Below, piece by piece: positions 44,172-61,149 of a stretch of 64,000 nt of DNA. Under the pieces are notes generated by a model. The model was not told the origin of the DNA. It ran no database searches and was given only the letters and a program-made list of their open reading frames with translations. Positions within the stretch are counted from its first letter, which is position 1; the number at the start of each line of letters is the position of its first letter. The stretch covers positions 7,824,501-7,888,500 of the forward strand of contig JADLSH010000388.1 of the NCBI GenBank assembly GCA_016169945.1. The letters run 5' to 3'. Origin of the DNA: Trachythela sp. YZ-2020 (taxonomy: Eukaryota > Cnidaria > Anthozoa > Malacalcyonacea > Clavulariidae). The position numbers and the translations under genes are program-made.

Positions 44172-45268
44172 GGCTGGATTTACATCGATCATAGCCTCAT
44201 CGTTTTCTCTACATTGCATGACCCAAAACAAGTTAGAATCTTAAAAACAATGTGTTGTTTCCACCATAATCGAAGTATATGTTTAAGAGTTTTGTTTATT
44301 GTACTGAAAGTCAGCTATTCTGTAAAATACTTATTTTCTGACTCGAGATATTTGATATTTGTGGGTAAGAAATTTAATATATTATAGTTTACAGTATAAA
44401 TATAGACCCTTATAGTTTACATTATATTTTGCGTTATTGTGTGAATTTTGTATTTCTTTTATTTCTTAAATACTTGCCCATTTGTTCATTGTTTTCGATG
44501 TTTCTGACCTCCTGAAAATATCCTTGCAACACAAATGATAAAAATAGACCACTCACCCTCAAGCACATCGCTACCTATATTCAAGATTATATAACACAAG
44601 GCATTTAACACGTTTTCACTAGCAAACGTAAGGTTATCTCTCTTTGTGGTGTTGCTTTAGCCCAGTGGGCCCCCGACCCCTTGATCCTACTGCACAACGG
44701 GCTACTCGGGTGCGATGCCCCTCGGCGACGTTTCCAATTTTTGGCGTATATAAGGTAACGTAGGCTTTAAAACAAAGCAAGTTAGAATTCAGAATAGATA
44801 AACTAATGATTTGTGGTAAACAGTCGTATCCTGTTACAGCTCTATAAAGCTCATGATACAGGGTCCTTTCGGAAACCCCCCCCTTGTTTTTCCCGGTCAA
44901 AGAAGTTACGCTTTTTAATGTTACAAGGTTGATAGTTCCAAATAAGAATGATAAATATTGGCGAAAGAGATTTCAAGTGGAGATTTCAAGAGGTGTTCAA
45001 TTAGTGGTTAAAGTCTGTTTCAATATTCGTTCTATTGAATTATTCATCACCTTATAACAAGCCATATATATATTTGGATAAAACTCTTGGCTTCGTCTAT
45101 TAGCCCCGCATTTTTTACAATTTCGTCTACTAACTAAAAAATATATTTACATGAACTTTTCATAAGCTTACATTGTGGTGGTTGTGGTCAAATATTGGAC
45201 ATGTTTTCGTTATAAGTATTGTGTTTAAAAATTTAAAGCGCTTCCTCTATCATTACGTACATACAATT

Positions 45269-45285
45269 TGCGGGCTCATGCGACA
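45269..45285 (+). promoter_or_regulatory. Shared calmodulin promoter motif, gene 2
   Basis: TGCGGGCTCATGCGACA, 498 bp upstream of the ATG. The extra distance relative to copy 3 is explained by a ~140-bp foldback insertion. Confidence 0.7.
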
Positions 45286-45517
45286 GTCATACGACAGAGA
45301 CGCTATGAGAGATTTTTGAAATTTTCAATTTATTTAAAAAAATTAATAGAAATCTTACAAAATTTGATAGTGAATCGCCAAATTATGTAAATAAATACCT
45401 TTTTAGTGTGCAAAAAACCCTAAAATTTTAGTATTTGTGCCATATTATGTATTTTGTATATTTTTGTGGTATGCAAACGAGGCTTGGCCACGCCCTGCGG
45501 GTGGTTCCACTCTATTT

Positions 45518-45655
45518 TCTTTGCGCGACGCTAACCGAAAATTCATTTCGGCAACGTGATTGGTTAGCGAAAAATGTTTTCGCGGCGAATGTTTCGACTA
45601 ACCAATCACGTTGCCGAAATTGGGTTTTCGCTTCGCGTCCCGCGAACAAAATCGC
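45518..45655. mobile_element. CCAAT-bearing foldback element in calmodulin 2 promoter
   Basis: TTCGGCAACGTGATTGGTTA faces TAACCAATCACGTTGCCGAA minus one base across a ~35-bp loop, the same family as 16,055-16,195. The copy 3 promoter, otherwise collinear, lacks it at about 49,810. Confidence 0.88.
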
Positions 45656-45766
45656 CTGGTGAAAAACAGGCGACAAGAATTTTCCAAAGTTTTTTCTTGC
45701 GAATACCAAGACTGTGTTGCAGATTCTTCGTAAAGATTTTCTACATTTTTAACAAGATCGTGTACC

Positions 45767-48341
<2,575 letters not shown>

Positions 48342-49915
48342 AGACTGGATGCTACATCGTTTTTAGTGCAAAGTTTCGTTTTGCAGTGTAGGGATGGAGG
48401 CAAAATTCATACATACATATATACACACATACATACATTGTTAGGTTATTACTTATATGAAATATTTATTTATTATTATGTTTAAAATACACACCTTCGC
48501 AATAAATTGAATCACGGGTGTGTTCACAAAGTTCTAAAACATTTTATTCTATAATTATTTACAATTGTTTATATTTACATATTTATTAAACTACTTAAGA
48601 TTGTTAACTACTTATGCGTATTTAAAATCAATAATTAAGTAAGTTTTTACTACTATTTAATACGGCTACCATTAATCTTTACACAAGAAAATGTCATTAC
48701 AATACTTGCAAGATAGTGTATAACACAAGTGATAAAAATAGTCCACTCAGATGGATTTTTCAGGTAGTTCATCCTACAAACTCTCAAACACATCGCTACG
48801 TACATTCAAGATTATATAACACAAGGCATTTAACACGTTTTCACTAGCGAACGTAACGTTATGTCCCTTTGTGGCGTTACTTTAGTCCAGTAGCGAGCAG
48901 GGCCCGGCCTTAACTGAAAAGGGCCCCTTGGTCCTACTGCACAGCACAACGCCTGTCAACGGGCTGATCGGGTGCGATGCCCTCGGTAACGTTTCCAGTT
49001 TGATGCAAAAAGGTACCGCAAGAACAAGACAACGTAGAATTCAGAACAGCCTGTTCTGAATTAGTTGACCTTGTTCAGAACCGGTAAACTAATGATTTTG
49101 TGGTAAACAGTCGCATGCTGTTACAGTTCCATAAAGCTCATTATTCAGGGTCCTTTCGGACAAAGACCCCCCTGGTTTTTGCCGGTCAAAGAAGTTGCGC
49201 TTTTTAATGTTACAAGGTTGATAGTTCCACATAAGAATGATAAATATTGGCGATAGGGATTTCAAGTGGTGTTCAAGAGGAAATACCAACAATTAGTGGT
49301 TAAAAGTCTTTCAATATTCGTTCTGCTAGACTCTAGTGAATTATTCATCACCTTATAACAAGCCATATACTTGCATAAAACCCTTGGCCTTGCGTATTAG
49401 CCCCGCATTGTTTTAAAATTTCGTCACCCTACTAACTAAAATATATATATACATTGAACTTTTCATAAGCTTGCATTGTGGTGGTTGTGGTCAAATATTG
49501 GGCATGTTTTCGTTATAAGTATTGTGTTTAAAAATTTAAAGCGCTTCCTCTATCATTACGTACATACAATTTGCGGGCTCATGCGACAGTCATGCGACAG
49601 AGACGCTATGAGAGATTTTTGAAATTTTCAATTTATTTGAAAAAATTAATAGAAATCTTACAAAATTTGATAGTGAATTGCAAAATTATGTAAATAAAGA
49701 CCTTTTTACTGTGCAAAAAAACCTAAAATTTTAGTATTTGTGGCATATTATGTATTTCGTATATTTTTGTGGTATGCAAACGAGGCTTGGCCACGCCCTG
49801 TGGGTGGTACTAAAGGCGCAGGCGACAAGAACGTTCGAAAGCTTCTTGCGAATACCAAGACTGTGTTGCAGATTCTTCGTAAAGATTTTCTACATTTTTA
49901 ACAAGATCGTATACC
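48342..49915. other. Intergenic region between calmodulins 2 and 3
   Basis: Homologous to 44,172-45,766 with indels. It contains the copy 2 3' flank and the copy 3 promoter. No coding exon. Confidence 0.8.
49572..49588 (+). promoter_or_regulatory. Shared calmodulin promoter motif, gene 3
   Basis: TGCGGGCTCATGCGACA, 344 bp upstream of the ATG. Confidence 0.7.
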
Positions 49916-52467
<2,552 letters not shown>

Positions 52468-52649
52468 AGTTTTCAATTTTACAACGAGTTTTGGTTGTCA
52501 CCTGGCCAAGATTAATTTATGTTGCCTGGCTTGGCTTCCGCCTCCGATGAAAACGTTTTTAATTTCACTTTTCATTTAATGTAATTTTATTTAATGTAAG
52601 CACTAGGTTGGAAAACTATTGAAGCAATTTATTAGATTAATATTTATAC

Positions 52650-55043
52650 TTAAGGTAGAAATTGTTGTAGGGTATAATACTCATGTAAGTTCATGTTAGT
52701 TTTCAACAGCGATGTAATAAATTCTTTCACATTTTATTAGCAAAATATGTCGTTTATTTTTGGATTTTAAACCCTTCACTCTTTCAGCCAGGCTTTGCTC
52801 TTATTCCATGCATAATCTACTCTAACATTTTTAAGCTGTTGCAGTCTGCAGTGGCCCCACCTTTACGTAAAATAGACGATTTGTCGGAAATTTTTACCTA
52901 CTATTAAAAATAGGCTAAAAAGAGCTGATTTTGAGTGTAAAAGGGGGGTTTGTTGGAAATTTAGAAGGTTTTGTCGGAAACTTGGGAGGCTTTGCCCTCC
53001 ACTGAAGGCATGTTCAAACGGCATACAACATGTTGGTTTAAAGGTCCGTCTAATGGATGGATGATGTTGGACAAACATATTGGTTAAATATTATTATTTA
53101 TTACATATTGGTTTGAACGGACTTTAGTGCTTCTTCATCAAGATACCTGTATAACGGATTTGTCCATCATTATCACCATCAGTTTGTTTTATCAATTCAT
53201 TAAGTTCTGCATCTGTCACTACCTCACCAAGAATTTGTAACCCTTCCTTCAGTTCTTCTTTGCTTATATACCCATCTCCGTTCACGTCAAATGCTTGGAA
53301 TGCTTGAAGAAGGTTGCTTTGAGGGCTCTCTGTCTGTGTTGGTACAATGAGTGAGAGAAATTCATTGAAATCAACTGTACCATTACCTGGAAATGATAAC
53401 TTGTTCAGTATTTAAGCATTGAACAACTGGACTCTGTCGAACCTCACGGTCGCAGTCTCGCAGATATGAGAAGCACATACACAAACCAAATCTCCAGTAG
53501 GGAGCCCCATAATTTTACCGATTCCAATTATTGTTCCGATACATAAGCAGAAAGATTCCGTCAGGTGATATACTTGAGGAATTACAGGGTCTATTAACTA
53601 CCTGAAAGATACAACAAGAACTTCAACGTTTCGAGCGAAGGCCCTTCGTCGCCGCTTGAAACGTCAAAGTTCTTGTTATATATTTCAGGTAGTGTGATCC
53701 TGTAATTCCTGTAAGGTGAGCATGCAGTTCAAGTTTGTTTCTGAAGGTCTACATATCACGGGTAGCGGGTTGGTAGACACATGTTTACTACGTCAGGAGG
53801 TGTCGACCCTGCCCACGCGAGACAAGAGATTTAATATTGCAACTGAGGTAATTTTATCACTGCACAAAGAGCTAAAAAAGATAGTGTGATAGTGGACAAG
53901 ACTCCTTCTAAGTTGTAACTTATCGTCTATTCGTCTTATTTTTGTATTTGGCTATTTGCTTATTGGTAGGTCACAGGAACAGTTATTGCTCTTTTGAACA
54001 TAATCTCTGTCTTATAAACTCAATCTTTACGTATTAATGTATTTTCAAATATTAAGAAAAGATTATTACTGATAAAATTGCACTAATCATTGTACAAATC
54101 TCATTTATCACACAATCCCCAGTGAGGACGGAAGATTCGTTTGGTTGGAGTGGCTAGACAAACTGTAGGGAGGAAAATTGTGAAATCTAGAGTCTCCAAA
54201 ACGGCATTTCCTGCATTCTGGAGAAAATACAGAAACCAGGTCATTTTGTTCATTTTGCATTTCAGATAGGAAAAACCTGACACCTTCGTATTAAGTTCTC
54301 CCACTCTGATCTTTAATTACCTAGCCCCCCTCTTCCACCGCCCTTGACAATTCCTGACATGGACAGGTCCTGTTCTTTACTATCCAGACAGTTTTGGCAA
54401 GTCAAAAGCTATGTAGGTATAAGCAATAAGCATGGCGCAGTAAAGATGCGTACCATCAGTATCAATTTCTCTGATCATTGTCTGTATTTCTTCCTGTGTG
54501 ATATTTTGTCCAAGTGATTTCATAACATTCCCCAATTCTTCCGTTGATATCGTTCCATCTCCATCAACATCAAACACACTGAACGCTTGCCAGTATTCTA
54601 GAATAGTATAATTATGCAATATATATAACATGAGTGAAACATGAGCAGCCTTGTTGTATAAGAAATATGCTGTATAAAACTTGTGATTCGTTTCGATTAA
54701 AACGTTTGTATTCTTCAATTATCTACTATGATTTATCTTAAAAACTGAATGATATGAATGAAACAATGAGCTTAATGTTATGTAAATCAGGAAGATTATG
54801 TATCAGATATACAAGCTTCTTCACGGTCATGATGTCATTTGTGTATTTTTCATAAATTATCAATGAGAATTACAATTGTTGAGCAGAGAGAAAGATTTAA
54901 TAGCAAAATCACAGTACCAAATTTTTTATCTAAACGGACTAAAGAAAATAAAATAAATGGATTTGCTGAAAGCCAAACATATACTGATATATTCAACTCT
55001 ATGGTAATGCACTCACCTAATAATTCCTGATCCGTAAATTTAC
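52650..55043 (-). CDS. Calmodulin/troponin-C-like EF-hand protein
   Basis: Internal exons in minus order 55017-55043 ([10 protein letters not shown]), 54454-54597 ([31 protein letters not shown]) and 53147-53386 ([42 protein letters not shown]). The 144-nt and 240-nt lengths and phase-1 junctions match the neighbouring calmodulin-family genes. Loops 1-3 are canonical; loop 4 ends RYT. If the third exon splices at CAG/GTATCT as its relatives do, a last exon at 52650-52723 ([12 protein letters not shown]) fits phase, though its acceptor is weak. Otherwise the frame stops at 53124 after TGILMKKH. The first exon is not identified. It is convergent with calmodulin 3. Confidence 0.8.
53488..54390. 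pseudogene. Duplicated COPS7 exon 2/intron 1 fragment
   Basis: AATCTCCAGTAGGGAGCCCC at ~53,490 repeats the start of COPS7 exon 2 (58,923). 53,713-53,827 is about 80% like COPS7 intron 1 (58,979-59,093), and 54,357-54,385 resembles 59,088-59,116. The copy is split by a hairpin (53,578-53,712) and by ~500 bp at 53,830-54,350. It lies in an intron of the calmodulin-like gene. Confidence 0.7.
53578..53712. repeat. Long hairpin element
   Basis: Arms run GGAATTACAGG, CTACCTGAAA, AACAAGAACTT and ACGTTTC on the left, with their complements in mirrored order on the right, closing on a loop around GAAGGCCCTTCGTCG. The arms are ~60 bp with mismatches. The loop resembles a conserved motif seen in invertebrate retroelements. 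Confidence 0.85.
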
Positions 55044-57080
55044 CTGCCTATATAGAAGAAAGGGAATTTAGTGATTTCAACCAGAGCCTTCATCTTTTTA
55101 GATTGTGCCATATATGGAACTAAACGCTGCGGTCAAAATTTCAATTGTTAAAATTTCATATACATGCAGCTGCTCGCGTTTATTATTGCCAATATTGGAT
55201 GGTTCAATTGTACAAAATAAGAAAACATTTATAGTTAAATAGATCATTCGCATTGCATTATATATAGATAGTTAAATTTTTCTTTTCTTTGTGAAAAGCT
55301 GAATTTGTGTGCTTTGGATCAATATTATAAACCCAAATCTTCATTAGTGATCCCCATTATGCAATTGTATTATTTGTATACGAAGGGATAAACTCAATGA
55401 AAGACATGCGATTTGCTGATAGTATTTAATTTATAAGATAATATAAGATAAGAAGTGTTTATTGACAACATTTTCACGTTGTTATAACGAATTGCAATGT
55501 GCTTACACGTAAAAGGTATAAAAACGTTTACAAGTGTTCAAAACTTTAAAGGTAGCTCAAAAATAGCTTGCTGGGATTGGCTTACAATTATTCAAAATAG
55601 GCACTAAATTACAGAAATATATAAAGGTAATGAAAAAATGTACATGTAACTACCCTAATTTAGCATTAAATAGTATAATGGAACTGGGAAAAAAGCTACG
55701 ACGAAATCATTCAGTTCGACAATGGAGTAATACTAATAAAATTGGAATTTCTTGTATTACACCTATGAACATCCGCTCTAGTCACCGGGATATGCCTCGA
55801 AAGAGGACTACTTTAAGACATAACTGTTCTCGTCTTTCTCTCAATATTGGACAGTTCAAATATTTCAAAGCGTCCGCATAATGTAACCGTGGTATAAATA
55901 AATACAACACTTATGGTATTTGCTGTCAATAGACATCTACGTACCATCCTTAAACTGTGAAATCCAATCTTTCCAGAAAATTTGTGAATACTCGAGTCTT
56001 CTTTATATCATATCATAAACGATTCCAACTAATGTCTGGACAAAAATCTATCCCGTTAAGTAATGTTGATTTTATCTCAATATTTAATGTTTAATGCAAT
56101 AAAGGAGTTTTGTTTTGTAGTGGTTTGTGTTTGTGTGAATTCCGTATATAAATATTGCACTAAATCACAGTTGGATGGATAAATAATGCATGGAACAGGA
56201 GGAACTACAGGAAATTAAATTTGTCTTCGATGCAAGCAGTTGATAAGCTCGTAGGCATATATTAATTCTATATGTATATAAAAGTGTATTTTGGTTCACG
56301 AAATGTTAGGGCAATAAAGAGTATAGTACTCGATATCATAAAGACAGAACAAATATAGCGGTTATAGCTTACCACAAAATCTTCATTACCGTCTGAAGAT
56401 CCCGTTGAGAGGGAAACTGACGGTAGCGAAGACTTTGAGGTAAGCCAACTTATCTTAATTATATATCTATCCCACAATTAAAATGTTCGTTGATATACAG
56501 ACTATTAACCCCATGCACATACTCGAATTAGATCTCAATGTTCCTACACGAATAGCAACAAGCTACACACAATGATATAAATGTTGTGTTGAGTAGATTT
56601 GTCTGCAAATATAAGACCACCGATTTCCGCAATTTTAGTTGAGATATTTTATAAATTAATGTCTCCTAATGGACTATAATGATTTGTTCACAATGCAAAT
56701 ATTTCTTGATAAGAAAGGATTAGTTTTAACGTTTTTATGAAGTATTTGTTACCATATATTTATACCGTAAAATAATACCAATAACAAAAATGGATATTTA
56801 TTTTTGAATTTATTGAGAGGAACGTGTACTGTTATATCCAATTTTTACTAGATCTTGGAAGATAAATATGAAAAGAACATAACGCAAATATATTTTGTTT
56901 TAAATTGTTTTAATTCTTCATATAGTCCACCGATCCCTTTCTTGAATGTTTTTCTTAAAAAATGCAAATGAGCCACATATTTTCTGTACATATGTTCATG
57001 TCCATGGTCATATCTTCTAGGAATTTGAGGCTTCACCAAGTTCTTACTGTGTCATTATTTCTGAGAATTCAAAACGACCG
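55044..57080. other. Intergenic region upstream of the calmodulin-like gene
   Basis: Should contain the first exon(s) and promoter of the minus-strand calmodulin-like gene, not identified, and the COPS7 3' UTR. A 63-codon minus frame at 56,848-57,039 has no support. Otherwise AT-rich. Confidence 0.45.
56366..56435. repeat. ~70-bp foldback
   Basis: AGCTTACCACAAAATCTTCA on the left is mirrored by GAAGACTTTGAGGTAAGCC on the right, with inner arms TACCGTC/GACGGTA. The palindrome creates a good splice donor on each strand, which can mimic an exon. Confidence 0.8.
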
Positions 57081-59327
57081 TCATCTTCTACTTGTGAAAA
57101 ATTTTGCCGCTCCTTTTATGCTAGGAAAGAAATAACGATATTTAATTGTAACTCTTATTAATCATGTATTAACTATGTTCAACTACCTTCAGACAACTCT
57201 GTACAGTGGAACCTCCATAAAACGAACACCTTGCATGGGACTGTCTAGAGATTTACTTATAGTAGCCAGACGAGCGTGCAAGATAAAGTCATAGCCAAGT
57301 TTTGCTAGCTTTTCCAGCATATGTCTGATGATGATCATTCACATTTCCAGGGTCTACATATATGTAGAGTTTTCATGTTCATAGTTAGAGATTGATTATG
57401 AACAGGTTAGAGATTGATTTTACTTTCAGTTTAGATTCAGTTTGTAATCTGTACTCAAAGGTGTCCATTGTTGGAGGTATCCGTTGTTGAGAAGATTCAA
57501 TAAGGATTAAAATCACTGTCCATTTTTTCGAGGTGTCCGTTTTGTACACATCTTACCCTCTAGTTGAGCCCTGGTTTCTCTGATTCTTTTGTGATGAATA
57601 ATTAAGAAATGGGTTGCCTTGTGCACCATCATATCGCGTATTATCGTCCAAATCTTGTGATCCTGTAGCTTTGATTGCAGCTTTCAAATTGTCTAACTGA
57701 AAAGGAACGAGTGAAGCTAGCCGTCAGTACGATTACATGTTCATGTTAAAGGTTTTTTAACATTCTTATCTTTGTATATATAGTCAGAACTGAACATACT
57801 TCACATTCAAACTTTGTCTTTTGAGTCGCGCTTATATCTCGATAAGTATTTGATCTTTGAATTTGTTTTTCTATTCCATGAAGAACCGTTTCACAACTAT
57901 TACACCTGAAAAGAAACATGATCAAAATTAGTTCCTTTTATAAGAATGCATGACCTGTAATGCTCACCTAAAATAACCTTTTAACATATTTATTTCAAAA
58001 TGTAATAATTATTTAAGCTGAATAAGAACAATTGATACTCTATAGTAGCTTACCATTCTTCTAAAACACAAACTATGGAATTGACATTCTCTTGTTTGAT
58101 ATCTCTACCGATAGCATACTCAACTTCGAGCTAAGAAAGACACAAAATATCAAAGTCTATTTTTGAACATTTTGTTGTAAAAAATAATAAAACAAACCAG
58201 TCATACCTGACTATTTTGCTGGTCCAATTTTCCATGAATTACATCAGCATATATGGCTTCAATTATTAAGTCCTGAAGTTAAAACAGAACTTTATTACAA
58301 AAGTTCACTTTTACAACTTAATGTTTGCAGTGTATTAGTTATCTTTGAGTATACATACAGGAATTGTATATGCCCTCTGAGAAACATAATCTGCCCCAGT
58401 TTTACAATACTTTAAACACACAGTGACCCACATCTCCTTACCTCTAATTCTCTAACATTTGATATTTCTAATTCTTGAAGTAGGACACTATATGGTATGT
58501 ACTGTAATTGAAACATATTGATATGAACAAATGCAGCTGCCATAAACAACCTATCACTCCACAGGATACCATACCATATACCATACCAGACCTTACTATA
58601 CTGTATACCAAGCCATACCATACCATCAAGTATCATACCACACTATAGCATACCACACCACAGCATACCATACAATACACTATATATTCTTAATTACCAA
58701 GCAACATTTACCTTTGATTCTGATGCAAGACTAACAATGGTCAAATGTCTAAGTTTTACAGTTTGAGCCGAAGAAAGCTCGGGAAGAGAGTTTTTGTTTG
58801 CTGAAAAAGTAAAATGACATTTAGTTTAACTATATCAATCACTTGATGATCACCTTTTTCAAAATAATTAAATGACCTACCTCTATAATCACTATATCTA
58901 CCATAAGCAAAAATGTTTAATAATCTCCAGTAGGGAGCCCCATCATTTTTCTCCAACTAAAACAAGCACAAAGGTTTTGTAAGGTGAGTATGACTGGTTC
59001 AAGTTTGTTTCCGAAGACCTACATTTGGGTAGCGGGTGGTAAACACATGTTTACTTTTATGGAAGGTTCAACCCTACCCACACGAGACATGACTGGCCCT
59101 GTTCTTTACTACCTAGTTATGTAACAAAAGTTATGTGAAAAACAATCTGCATACTTAATTACCTCTTGTATGTTTGGTAGTTGAAGCAATTCACCAAAGA
59201 CATAAATACCATGTGTTTCTAAAACTTGATTGACAAGTGAAATAACAGCCGCCCCTCTTGTTCCTTTGGCCAACAAAATAAATTGCTCAAGTGGATTTAT
59301 ATTTGCCTTGACTTCTTTGTCAACCAT
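57081..59327 (-). CDS. COPS7: COP9 signalosome complex subunit 7
   Basis: Nine exons in minus order (59163-59327, 58881-58956, 58712-58800, 58442-58501, 58207-58272, 58054-58130, 57800-57905, 57557-57696, 57081-57120) give 272 aa; human COPS7A is 275. Landmarks: [69 protein letters not shown], the PCI winged-helix part ([47 protein letters not shown]), a C-terminal helix and the conserved tail GIKGAAKFF. The last exon was placed because the exon 8 donor (GG/GTAAGA) leaves phase 2 and restores this tail. CSN removes NEDD8 from cullins; subunit 7 is a PCI scaffold. Confidence 0.97.
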
Positions 59328-60553
59328 TCTTTGTATTCAATTGATCTGTAAATTGGTAATTCAGATTGGTAATTCATGCACTATACTATAGTATATAAAT
59401 CATTATCTATAGGGTATTATCAATATTCACGTTACATATTCAAGTATAAATACTATACCGTTAATTGTCATACAGCCCAAATCCACAATTAAGTCCACAA
59501 TAATATGCAAGTCTCTAGTTCTTGTTTTTACTTTATAAATATAGATTATTAAACACAAGTACACAACAAAGTGACAAAACTCCGAATTTGTGTTCCAGGA
59601 AGTATATATTTTCAATTCTCGCAAAATTCCAGCAATGTATGAAACAAAATAGAATAAAAAGCAAGGTAATCTTCTCTGTGAGTCGTAAAATAGATGAAAA
59701 GATCGTTATTTTATGCCATAAAATTTGCAAAGAAATATTAATTACCACTGATCTAACAGTACACGGACTAAAGAAAATATTGTGATAATTCAGTGTTTCC
59801 ACAATGGAATTACAAAATTTCTTGTTCTCTGTGTAAAATGTCCTGCAAATAACCTAGTTTTTTCCTGGAAAATTCCTAATATTTTTTGAATGTTTTTTTG
59901 CTATTAGAATGTATTTATTTTCAGTTTAAGGCAACAAAAGTGCCAATTTTTTTATTTAATCAGAACTGAGAACCCTAACACTATTTTATATATTATATTG
60001 TGTATAAAAAAGTAACAAAACACCTCTGCAGCTCTTCTACATTCTACACTATTTTACATAACTAAGCTTACATAACCTGCATAACCATACTACCAGTGGC
60101 GGACACTAGGGGGGGGACCGCCCCTCCCCCAATAATTTCCCAAAGCCTTTGAATGATAGCTATATATGGTCATGACAACAAACAGGGCCTTGATTTGAGC
60201 TAATTTGCTCACAAATGCAAACCACTGATACAAACTAGTAGTTTAGTACTTATTAAAATATATAAGTCAACATCTTTTTGAAGAATTCCTTAGATTTCCG
60301 AATTTTGGCAGATTTCCTGAATTTTCCTTCATCCTGAATTTTTCCTTTTCGATAGTAAAATTTCCTGCAAACAGGAAATTTCCTGCAATGTGGAAAGTGG
60401 AAACACTGGGACTCCTAACACGAGGCACAGACCAGTGGCACAGACATTCACAGACACTGACCAGTGAACTCAATTGACTGATTGAGTTCACACGCAGAGC
60501 ACGAGGCATGCAGCATGGAGCTGTGCGAAGTAGACTTGACTTTTTGAGCAAAA
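59328..60553. other. Intergenic region upstream of COPS7
   Basis: Contains CAGTGTTTCCAC (59,791-59,802) and its exact inverse GTGGAAACACTG (60,397-60,408), ~618 bp apart. CAGTGTTTCC resembles hAT ends, but the flanks show no 8-bp duplication. Inside are TTTCCTGAATTTTCC-rich tracts and, near 60,092, CAGTGGCGGACAC followed by G/C homopolymers. No gene recognised. Confidence 0.5.
60464..60491. repeat. Perfect 11-bp inverted repeat
   Basis: GTGAACTCAAT and ATTGAGTTCAC separated by 6 nt, about 65 bp upstream of the possible first exon at 60,554. Confidence 0.8.
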
Positions 60554-60599
60554 ATGGATGAAGAAATGTTGAATTATCAACCTCAAGAGAGATTTAAAG
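60554..60599 (+). CDS. Possible first coding exon of an unidentified gene
   Basis: ATG in a fair context (AAAAATGG) opens MDEEMLNYQPQERFK and ends at a strong donor AAAG/GTATGT. No second exon is recognised before the window end, where the DNA becomes satellite. It is a candidate only. Fifteen codons are too few to identify a family. Confidence 0.3.
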
Positions 60600-61149
60600 G
60601 TATGTTCTTTCTATTTTATACAAAATGTTCGTATTTCAGGGAGGAAAAGTGCTTGAAATCGGACTTGTTGACCACCTGCAAGTAACTTCGATGTGATGTC
60701 GATTCGACTTCATCCTCGTTCTTCTCCTGGCATAATGACGCTTAATATAGTACTGCTTTTCGTTATCATTTGTTTAAATTGGTAAATAAATCTTTAAATA
60801 AGGTATTTAGGATGTGCTGGAGTTGAATTTATTTTAATATTTGTCGTTTTAGTGAAAAGAAAAAATGTTCAACGCGACATTGGTCACGCATCCAATCACA
60901 AGATGAAACATCCCTGCCGTGAACAAACTCATTACCATCACTCAAACGTTCCATAATAAGTATAACAATTTATCTCCTTTCTATAGATATAAAATAAAAT
61001 AAAACGATGAATTCTTATAAAATAATTCATTCACTTCATGTTTTTATACACAAAAGTCTAGAATAATTTAAAATATAACCAAGGAAGGATATTTTATACC
61101 AACGCTTCACCCCATTAAATAGAGTGCATAATTACACCAAGATATCAAG

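Larger units (their letters stand above)
44172..45766. other. Intergenic region between calmodulins 1 and 2
   Basis: Homologous over most of its length to 48,342-49,915. It contains the 3' flank of copy 1 and, from about 45,120, the copy 2 promoter. No coding exon. Confidence 0.8.

Noticed and set aside
56374..56434. Apparent exon with good donors on both strands
   Set aside because: Explained by a palindrome that mirrors GTAAG donors. Its phase does not fit the calmodulin-like gene.
56848..57039. 63-codon minus frame rich in basic and aromatic residues
   Set aside because: Lies downstream of the COPS7 stop with no conserved domain and no matching donor/acceptor pair.
59791..60408. hAT element with CAGTGTTTCC ends
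   Set aside because: The 12-bp inverted ends are exact, but flanks TGATAATT and GGACTCCT do not match, so insertion is not demonstrated.
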